Source: CBFGRU01 sp965651255 (GTDB lineage: Bacteria > Planctomycetota > Phycisphaerae > Phycisphaerales > SM1A02). Taken from it: DNA of 5,388 nt. Where the stretch lies: the NCBI GenBank assembly GCA_965651255.1, contig CBFGRU010000214.1:1-5388 (forward strand), written 5' to 3'. Of the stretch, positions 1 through 4,813 are shown piece by piece; within the stretch, counting starts at the first letter, position 1; each line of letters begins with the position of its first letter. The notes beneath the pieces were generated by a model. It was not told where the DNA came from. It searched no databases and was given only the letters and a program-made list of their open reading frames with translations. The translations under genes were made by a program, and so were the position numbers.

Positions 1-1
1 G

Positions 2-877
2 CACCGCGATGAGGCAGCAGCCGCTGAGGAGCAAGGTGAACAGGCGCTCTTCAAGGCATTCGTCCACTATCTGCGCACTGATCCGAGGTTCTATTACACC
101 AGCGAAGAAGAATTACTGGCCGGGTATCGAGACATCTGCAAGCGAATGGACGCCATGCTTCCCCGGCTTTTCGGTACATTGCCACGACTGCCGTATGGCG
201 TCAAAGAGATCCCTCGTTTCATGGCTCCGACCCAGACGACGGCGTATTACATGCCGGGCGATCTTGACAACGCCGAGCCCGGTTGGTTTTACGCAAACAC
301 CTATGCGCTCGATCAGCGACCGAAGTACGAAATGCAGGCGCTTGCATTCCATGAAGCAGTGCCTGGTCACCACCTTCAGATTTCCCTTGCAAAGGAAATG
401 GAAGGACTGCCCGAGTTTCGGCAGGAGGCGTATTTCGTTGCGTTCGGCGAGGGATGGGCGCTCTACTCTGAACGCCTCGGAAAGGATGTCGGCTTCTACG
501 AGACTCCGTATGACGAATTCGGCCGCCTGCTCTACGAAATGTGGCGAGCCACTCGACTGGTCGTTGATACGGGCATGCACGCCTTCGGCTGGTCGCGCGA
601 CCTCGCGATTGAGTACATGCTCGACAACACAGCGTTGAGCGAACTCAACATCCGAAATGAGATTGATCGCTACATCACCTGGCCCGGCCAGGCGACGGCG
701 TACAAGCTGGGCGAGTTGAAGATCACTGAGCTTCGCGCCCGCGCGGAGGAGGCACTTGGCGAATCGTTCGACCTTCGCGCGTTCCACGATGTTGTACTCG
801 GGGCCGGAACGGTGCCCCTGCCCGTCCTCGAACGTCGGATCACTCGGTGGGTGAACGACGTGTTATCGCGAGAGTGA
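2..877 (+). CDS. DUF885-family putative metallopeptidase, C-terminal part (5' end outside window)
   Basis: The frame is open from the first bases and ends at TGA 875-877, giving about 291 residues. DUF885 proteins are usually near 550-600 residues, so roughly the N-terminal half is missing. The motif HEAVPGHHLQ at about 350-379 is the family signature and resembles a zinc-binding HE...H site. FGEGWALYSERL, from about 443, supplies the downstream glutamate expected as a further ligand. Near the C-terminus, WPGQATAYKLGEL at about 680-718 is another strongly conserved family block. Members are regarded as zinc metallopeptidase-like proteins, some with reported peptidase activity. The substrate cannot be read from this sequence, and any signal peptide would lie outside the window. 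Both catalytic motifs are intact, so nothing here suggests a pseudogene. The last 15 bases overlap the convergent DUF2934 gene. Family assignment is confident; biochemical role is inferred. Confidence 0.93.
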   Translation, partial: HRDEAAAAEEQGEQALFKAFVHYLRTDPRFYYTSEEELLAGYRDICKRMDAMLPRLFGTLPRLPYGVKEIPRFMAPTQTTAYYMPGDLDNAEPGWFYANTYALDQRPKYEMQALAFHEAVPGHHLQISLAKEMEGLPEFRQEAYFVAFGEGWALYSERLGKDVGFYETPYDEFGRLLYEMWRATRLVVDTGMHAFGWSRDLAIEYMLDNTALSELNIRNEIDRYITWPGQATAYKLGELKITELRARAEEALGESFDLRAFHDVVLGAGTVPLPVLERRITRWVNDVLSRE

Positions 878-1198
878 TGTTTCCCGGTCGTATTGCCGGA
901 AGAACTCACCGCGAAGTTCATTCTCCGCCTGAAGCCAGTTCACCACATCGTTGCCACCGCGTTCGAGCCAGATTGCATAGGCACGGGCGGCAATTGCCTC
1001 ATGCGACGGCTCCGTTGCATCGGATTCTTCATCCTCGCTTGCGCTTGCAGGTTTCGGGATTGATGCGAGATCCTTTGGACCCTTGAGTTCAATCCGCGAC
1101 AAGGAGTTCGGCGTCCCGCCGTCCTCAACGTTTGATTGGCGACTTTCAGAATCTCGTTTCACACCTGTTCGGCTCTTGCGTTGACTGCGCAGCATCAT
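863..1198 (-). CDS. DUF2934 domain small protein
   Basis: This 111-residue protein carries a DUF2934 segment at about residues 66-97. The core, HEAIAARAYAIWLERGG followed by NWLQAENEL, matches the family pattern of an AYxxW helix, a Gly-rich turn and a W-x-x-A-E-x-E-L helix. Residues 1-65 are basic at first, then rich in Ser, Glu and Asp, and probably disordered. No signal peptide or membrane segment is visible. The domain has no established function that I know of. The start is ATG 1196-1198 (a second ATG follows directly). It is supported by a strong GGAGG ribosome binding site 7 bases upstream. The gene reads away from the metallo-beta-lactamase gene, 153 bases downstream of that gene's stop. 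Its TAA (863-865) lies inside the 3' end of the DUF885 gene. Confidence 0.9.
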   Translation of the reverse strand: MMLRSQRKSRTGVKRDSESRQSNVEDGGTPNSLSRIELKGPKDLASIPKPASASEDEESDATEPSHEAIAARAYAIWLERGGNDVVNWLQAENELRGEFFRQYDRETSLSR

Positions 1199-1351
1199 TG
1201 CGTGGCCTCCATCGCTGATGATTCCGGTTGGTCACCCGATATGCCCGATCAAGTGACTGTTCGTCGGACCACTTTGCACATTACCCGGTGAAAGTATGGG
1301 TGAGATGTGAAATCTGGTCAGTATGCGCAAAGGGGGGTGAGATTCGCACAA
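1199..1351. other. Intergenic gap between the metallo-beta-lactamase and DUF2934 genes
   Basis: This 153-base gap lies between two minus-strand genes. Beyond the GGAGG site it holds no convincing gene, terminator hairpin or promoter pair. It does hold short direct repeats: GGGTGAGAT at 1298-1306 and 1335-1343, AGTATG at 1293-1298 and 1320-1325, and GTGAAA at 1288-1293 and 1307-1312. There is also a run of six G at 1332-1337. These may be chance or the remains of a regulatory region for the DUF2934 gene. A short plus-strand reading frame crosses the gap into the next gene and looks like a shadow. Confidence 0.4.
1206..1210 (-). promoter_or_regulatory. Strong Shine-Dalgarno site of the DUF2934 gene
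   Basis: The plus strand reads cctcc, so the minus strand gives GGAGG, followed by a 7-base spacer to the ATG at 1198. This is the best ribosome binding site in the window. It fixes the start of the small DUF2934 gene and suggests the gene is well translated. Confidence 0.75.
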
Positions 1352-2035
1352 TCAGAACCCGAACCGAATGTAGGGATTGGCTTCTCGCTCTTCTCCGATG
1401 GTCGTTCGAGGGCCGTGTCCGGGATAGATGGTGACAACATCCGGCCATTTCATCATCACTTCAAGTAATGAATGCCGCATATGTTCTGGATGACTCGTTG
1501 GAAAGTCGATTCGCCCGATGGACCCGGCGAAGAGCGTGTCGCCCACAATCGCCTGATTGGATGCTTCGTGAAGGTAACACACACCACCCGGCGAATGGCC
1601 GGGAGTATGCACAACTCTCCAGGATGTGCCCGCAAGGGCGAGTGTTTCGCCGCCATCCAGCCAGTTCGTTGGTTCGCGCACGCTCACGGGTAAACCCATC
1701 AACTCCGAGAGGTTCAGCATTGGTGTCGAACACCAGTTCTCTTCCGCACGATGCAAGTAGACAGGCATTTCTCCGAATGTTGATCGCACCTTATCCAGCC
1801 CGGCAATGTGATCGACGTGCGCGTGCGTCAACAGGATGGCGACCGGCTTCAGTCCCTCCTTCTCAACCAGGTTGAGTAGAGGTTCGGGCTCCATGCCGGG
1901 ATCGACAATCCAGCATTCGGTCGAACTCGGAACGGTCACGACATATGCGTTTGTCTCAAACGGCCCCAGTGAAACGGAGCGGATGATCGGGGTCGGCTGG
2001 TTGACATTGCTGGATTCATGCTTCGAGGTCATCAT
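1352..2035 (-). CDS. Glyoxalase-II-like metallo-beta-lactamase-fold hydrolase
   Basis: This 227-residue protein has every expected metal ligand of the MBL fold. THAHVDH gives H71, H73, D75 and H76; TPGHSPGG gives H147; GDTLF gives D166; YPGHGP gives H207. The blocks GSIGRIDFP and the ending TTIGEEREANPYI are typical of the short glyoxalase-II-like bacterial hydrolases, cytoplasmic enzymes that cleave thioesters such as S-lactoylglutathione or related substrates. It lacks the long C-terminal substrate-binding domain of classical glyoxalase II, so the true substrate is open. The N-terminal segment SLGPFETNAYVV is the usual first strand of this group. No signal peptide is seen. Translation starts at one of two consecutive ATGs (2033-2035 or 2030-2032), and no Shine-Dalgarno sequence precedes them. 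The gene is divergent from the cupin gene. A persulfide dioxygenase or another MBL subfamily is possible but less favoured. Confidence 0.93.
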   Translation of the reverse strand: MMTSKHESSNVNQPTPIIRSVSLGPFETNAYVVTVPSSTECWIVDPGMEPEPLLNLVEKEGLKPVAILLTHAHVDHIAGLDKVRSTFGEMPVYLHRAEENWCSTPMLNLSELMGLPVSVREPTNWLDGGETLALAGTSWRVVHTPGHSPGGVCYLHEASNQAIVGDTLFAGSIGRIDFPTSHPEHMRHSLLEVMMKWPDVVTIYPGHGPRTTIGEEREANPYIRFGF

Positions 2036-2041
2036 GCATCG

Positions 2042-2047
2042 AGTGTA
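2042..2047 (-). promoter_or_regulatory. Possible -10 box (TACACT) for a leaderless metallo-beta-lactamase transcript
   Basis: On the minus strand TACACT matches four of six bases of the consensus TATAAT and ends six bases before the ATG at 2035. If it is used, transcription would begin at or next to the start codon. That would fit the missing Shine-Dalgarno sequence. No good -35 hexamer is visible at normal spacing, so this is a weak call. Confidence 0.25.
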
Positions 2048-2136
2048 GTGCGGTTTGAACGGTGTGCGCCATCGTTGCCTGCAACTCGGCCGTTCGTTCC
2101 GACGGGCATAAACTGCCTTCGCTTTGACGTCATGTA

Positions 2137-2142
2137 GAAAGG
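2137..2142 (+). promoter_or_regulatory. Ribosome binding site deciding the cupin start
   Basis: GAAAGG lies 9 bases before ATG 2152, a normal distance. It directly abuts the in-frame TTG at 2143, which rules that upstream codon out as the start. Confidence 0.6.
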
Positions 2143-2151
2143 TTGAATTCG

Positions 2152-2520
2152 ATGCTCATACGTCGCGCTGAAACGACTGATGCCACACCGATTACGATGA
2201 GCGGTGTCAAGGATGTGACGATGCGACTGCTGGTCGGTCGGAACGACGGCGCGCCGAACTTCTCCATGCGCCATTTCACCGTCGCGCCGGGTGGTCATAC
2301 ACCGCGTCATCAGCACAACTACGAGCACGAAGTCTTCATCGTCGCCGGTCGCGGTCGTGTGGAGTACGACGGTGACTTTCACGACGTGAAGGCAGGCGAT
2401 GTCCTTTTCGTTGAGCCAAATCACATGCATCAGTTCAAAGCGGCGAACGATGAGTCTCTGCAGTTCCTCTGCCTCGTTCCGATCAACGACGATTGCGGTC
2501 AGCCGACACCCGGCAGTTGA
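2152..2520 (+). CDS. Small single-domain cupin protein
   Basis: This 122-residue protein is a single beta-barrel cupin. Cupin motif 1 is PGGHTPRHQHNYEHE (about residues 46-60), with likely metal ligands H53, H55 and E60. Motif 2 is GDVLFVEPNHMHQF (82-95), with H93 as the remaining ligand. The N-terminal pattern GVKDVTMRLLVG...APNFSMRHF and the C-terminal FLCLVP match a widespread group of short stand-alone cupins with no settled function that I recall. A bound divalent metal is likely, but whether it acts as dioxygenase, isomerase or ligand sensor cannot be told. It is cytoplasmic, with no signal peptide. ATG 2152 is preferred over the TTG nine bases upstream because of the spacing of GAAAGG. 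It lies 40 bases before the membrane-protein gene and probably shares its transcript. Confidence 0.92.
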   Translation: MLIRRAETTDATPITMSGVKDVTMRLLVGRNDGAPNFSMRHFTVAPGGHTPRHQHNYEHEVFIVAGRGRVEYDGDFHDVKAGDVLFVEPNHMHQFKAANDESLQFLCLVPINDDCGQPTPGS

Positions 2521-2546
2521 CTGGTTGATGGGGGGGAGCAGCGCGG

Positions 2547-2553
2547 AAAGGGA
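2547..2553 (+). promoter_or_regulatory. Ribosome binding site deciding the membrane-protein start
   Basis: AAAGGGA lies 7 bases before ATG 2561. The in-frame ATG at 2528 has no comparable site, and ATG 2573 would sit too far from this one. This supports 2561 as the start. Confidence 0.55.
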
Positions 2554-2560
2554 CGGAAGC

Positions 2561-3733
2561 ATGCAGCAAATGCGCGACAATCGATCACCCTGGAGTGCGA
2601 CAGCGATCCTCGGCGGATGGGCAAGCGTGCTCTTGATTTGTGGGTTTGTTTACATGGGTTCTTCCATTGGAGTCTCCCTGCTCGTTGCCGGTGTGCTCAC
2701 TCTTGGGTCTGCGGGTGTGGCGTTCTCCGGCCGATGGTTGCTCGGTTCCTTCGCAGCCCTTTTCACGTTGTCTGCCGCGCTGATTACTGTCGGCGCGATC
2801 GGATTGCGGGAAGGAAGTTGGGGTGTGCCGGTGTTGACTTCCGGACTCAGCGGACTCCTGATCGTCGGTGCAGCCGCGGTGCTGTGTCGTTTCATGGTTT
2901 TGTCCGGGCTGACGCCGCGAGAGGATCGCCGAACGATCTCACCGTTACCACCGCCGGTTGCCTCGCCCGCCGCGGAGTCGCTTTCAATCTCAGTCATCGA
3001 AGAGCGACTTTCGCAACTGACTGATGTTCTGCTGCTCAGTGAACCCGCGCGGTCCGCGATCTACGGCGATCGGGAAGAATCAGCCATTCGTGCGGTCTTT
3101 GCCGGTCACCTGCGACGCGGAGATTTCGATCGCGCGGATTCATTCTGTGACGCCATTGAGTCGCAACTTGGCCGTGAAGATCTTGCCCGCGAGTTGCGCG
3201 AAGAGATCAGTTCGATCCGGCACCATGCGGTGCAGAGTGAACTCGATGAGGCAATCGCGACGTTTGATTCCCATCTTGATCAACGTAACTGGGGCGGCGC
3301 CTTCGCCGAAGCTGCGCGGATCCGCGAGCGGTTCCCGGGCACGGAGCTCATTCGCGATCTTGAGCAGCGAGCGCTCGCAGCGCGTGAACAACATAAGGCC
3401 GAGCTTCGCGCCAGATTCACCGAAGCGGCCGAGCGCGATCGCATTGATGAAGCCCTGTCGTTGATGAAGGAGCTTGACCGCTACCTTTCACGCGAAGAGG
3501 GCGAGCAGTTTGCCCCGTTGGCGCAGCGCGTCATCACCCGTCATCGTGAACGGCTCGGCGGTGAGTTCCGACAGGCCGTACAGGAGCGGCGCTGGGCCGA
3601 CGCATCGCGTGCAGGCGAGGTGATCATCCGTGACTACCCGAATACGAAGATGGCCGATGAAGTACGCTCGATGATCGATCTCATTCGAACCCGAGCCACC
3701 CAGGCCGCACTCGCCGCCGGTGCAAAACGGTGA
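2561..3733 (+). CDS. Four-helix membrane protein with C-terminal tandem helical repeats
   Basis: I do not recognise a named family for this 390-residue protein. The N-terminal 115 residues contain four hydrophobic segments, about 13-32, 36-56, 60-82 and 88-114, which should span the inner membrane. A Pro/Ser/Ala-rich linker (about 125-140) leads to a charged, wholly helical tail. The tail holds four related units of about 50 residues, near 172-220, 227-275, 279-328 and 332-378. Each has a hydrophobic or aromatic residue followed three positions later by Ala: F189/A192, W244/A247, I295/A298 and W345/A348. This resembles TPR-like helical hairpins. By topology (even number of helices, short N-terminus) the tail is probably cytoplasmic, but this is inference. 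TPR-like tails generally bind proteins; the partner is unknown. It follows the cupin gene by 40 bases and is probably co-transcribed with it. Start chosen from the AAAGGGA site. Confidence 0.88.
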   Translation: MQQMRDNRSPWSATAILGGWASVLLICGFVYMGSSIGVSLLVAGVLTLGSAGVAFSGRWLLGSFAALFTLSAALITVGAIGLREGSWGVPVLTSGLSGLLIVGAAAVLCRFMVLSGLTPREDRRTISPLPPPVASPAAESLSISVIEERLSQLTDVLLLSEPARSAIYGDREESAIRAVFAGHLRRGDFDRADSFCDAIESQLGREDLARELREEISSIRHHAVQSELDEAIATFDSHLDQRNWGGAFAEAARIRERFPGTELIRDLEQRALAAREQHKAELRARFTEAAERDRIDEALSLMKELDRYLSREEGEQFAPLAQRVITRHRERLGGEFRQAVQERRWADASRAGEVIIRDYPNTKMADEVRSMIDLIRTRATQAALAAGAKR

Positions 3734-3814
3734 ATCAGTGATCAACAGTTAACCGATCAATCAATGCACGGCACGCCCCGTTGCTGGCGATTCGCGGCCG
3801 GAACGGTCGATCAC

Positions 3815-3830
3815 TATACTCATGAAGTAT
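3815..3830 (+). promoter_or_regulatory. Possible -10 box overlapping an inverted repeat
   Basis: TATACT at 3815-3820 matches five of six bases of the -10 consensus. It overlaps the inverted repeat ATACT-catga-AGTAT (3816-3830), which could be an operator half-site pair. The best -35 candidate, TTCGCG at 3791-3796 with an 18-base spacer, is poor. A transcript from here would have a leader of about 85 bases before ATG 3911. Confidence 0.35.
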
Positions 3831-3896
3831 GCCAATCCCCGGACCCCGGACCTCGAACCCTACGAGTGTCAATGGCAGAGTCCTTGCAACGGTAGT

Positions 3897-3902
3897 GGAG
3901 AA
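3897..3902 (+). promoter_or_regulatory. Ribosome binding site of the HEAT-repeat lipoprotein gene
   Basis: GGAGAA, with core GGAG at 3897-3900, lies about 8-10 bases before ATG 3911. It supports that start over the internal ATG at 3941, which has no such site. Confidence 0.55.
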
Positions 3903-3910
3903 GTCTCTCG

Positions 3911-4756
3911 ATGCACGCTCTGAGATCGTGGCCGGCCCGAATGCTCATGCTCACCGCGCTGGCGGTGCCGCTTACATCATTCCAGGTCGGCTGCGAATCC
4001 ATGTCCCGCGATATGGCTGACCTCTTCGAGCCGTTCAACATGCCATCGCCCGGCGAAGCTGCCCGCTGGATGTTCGATCGCAATCCCGATCTGCGCCGGC
4101 GCGGCGTCACCCTCATTTACGCTTCTCCATTCGGCGGGGAATCGGTTTACATCAACCAGTACGCCGACATGGTTCGCAACGATCCTGACCCGCTGGTTCG
4201 TGCGGCGGCCGTGCGTGCGCTGGCGCGACACGGCTCACCGGAACATGCGGTGCTCATCGCTGAGCAGCTCACGCATGAGTCGGTTCATGTCCGTTGGGAA
4301 GCGGCCAAAGGGCTCCAACGCCTGCATGATCCCGCGGTTGCGCCGATTCTCACGCGCGTGCTGAACCGCACAACTGAGGATGTCGATGTCCGCGCTGCCC
4401 TCGCGACTGCGCTCGGTCAGTATCCGATGGATGATGTGGCCCAGGAACTCATTACCGCGCTGGATGCGCCGGAACTGGTCATTAATCGAAACGCGCGCGA
4501 TTCGCTCATCACTCTTACCGGTCAGGATTTCGGCCTCGATCGAGCGGCATGGTTCACGTGGTACGATCAAACTCGTACGCCTTTCGCCGGCGGTGGTCAG
4601 TATCGATACCCCGTCTACCAGCGCGATGAATCTCTTCTCGAGCAGCTCGCGTTCTGGACGAGAAAGAACTGGGAACAACCCGGAACACCCATCGGTATGG
4701 ATGCAGGACGTCGCAGCACCTACGACAGTCCGGATGATGCCGCCTCCAGTCAATGA
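3911..4756 (+). CDS. Exported HEAT-repeat protein, probable lipoprotein
   Basis: This 281-residue protein begins with a basic n-region (R5, R10), a hydrophobic core (about 11-24) and a cysteine at 28 in FQVGC. This looks like a lipoprotein signal peptide, but the lipobox is imperfect: Q stands at -3, where Leu is usual. The mature part contains HEAT-like helical repeats at about residues 48-75 (degenerate), 84-109, 113-140, 143-172 and 174-203. The clearest core is DPLVRAAAVRALARHGS. After the repeats comes TGQDFGLDRAAWFTWYDQ (203-220), an ending I associate with planctomycete HEAT proteins. A tail rich in Trp, Gln and Pro follows. HEAT repeats generally act as protein-binding scaffolds; no catalytic motif is seen. 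It should face the periplasm. The MDR dehydrogenase gene begins 57 bases downstream and may be co-transcribed. Exact partner and role are unknown. Confidence 0.88.
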   Translation: MHALRSWPARMLMLTALAVPLTSFQVGCESMSRDMADLFEPFNMPSPGEAARWMFDRNPDLRRRGVTLIYASPFGGESVYINQYADMVRNDPDPLVRAAAVRALARHGSPEHAVLIAEQLTHESVHVRWEAAKGLQRLHDPAVAPILTRVLNRTTEDVDVRAALATALGQYPMDDVAQELITALDAPELVINRNARDSLITLTGQDFGLDRAAWFTWYDQTRTPFAGGGQYRYPVYQRDESLLEQLAFWTRKNWEQPGTPIGMDAGRRSTYDSPDDAASSQ

Positions 4757-4813
4757 GTTGAACATGCCGATGCGACCATTCATCACTCAACCATCCCATT
4801 CGGTACGGTCCTG

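Larger units (their letters stand above)
2036..2151. other. Divergent intergenic region between metallo-beta-lactamase and cupin genes
   Basis: These 116 bases separate two genes read in opposite directions, so the promoters of both transcription units should lie here. On the plus strand, TAAACT at 2109-2114 is a fair -10-like hexamer without a recognisable -35 partner. The cupin ribosome binding site lies at 2137-2142. I see no clear operator palindrome. Confidence 0.5.
3734..3910. other. Intergenic region upstream of the HEAT-repeat lipoprotein gene
   Basis: These 177 bases lie between two plus-strand genes and probably hold the promoter of the downstream gene. TGATC at 3739-3743 and GATCA at 3755-3759 could form only a 5-bp stem with no U-tract, too weak to call a terminator. 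The -10-like TATACT is listed separately. Confidence 0.45.

Noticed and set aside
113..787. Long minus-strand open frame of 224 codons inside the DUF885 gene
   Set aside because: It lies wholly antisense to a gene with clear family motifs and has no recognisable domain. Long antisense frames are common in GC-rich coding sequence.
1228..1434. Plus-strand 68-codon open frame in the gap before the metallo-beta-lactamase stop
   Set aside because: It runs antisense into the metallo-beta-lactamase gene and has no ribosome binding site or recognisable domain.
2143..2151. TTG start giving a three-residue longer cupin
   Set aside because: The GAAAGG ribosome binding site directly abuts this TTG, leaving no spacer. 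ATG 2152 has proper spacing.
2399..2560. Upstream extension of the membrane-protein frame into the cupin gene, including ATG 2528
   Set aside because: The extension overlaps the cupin in another frame and has no good ribosome binding site. ATG 2561 is preceded by AAAGGGA at ideal spacing.
2032..2580. Minus-strand open frame of 182 codons covering the cupin gene
   Set aside because: It is the reverse shadow of the well-supported cupin and runs across the divergent spacer. Its translation shows no family features.
3739..3759. TGATC/GATCA inverted repeat after the membrane-protein gene as a terminator
   Set aside because: The stem is only 5 bp, AT-containing, and not followed by a T-run.
4757..4813. 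Possible read-through fusion of the HEAT lipoprotein with the MDR dehydrogenase
   Set aside because: The two genes are in the same frame with a single TGA between them and no other stop. However, an exported lipoprotein fused to a cytoplasmic NAD(P)-dependent enzyme makes no sense, and both products look complete at this junction.
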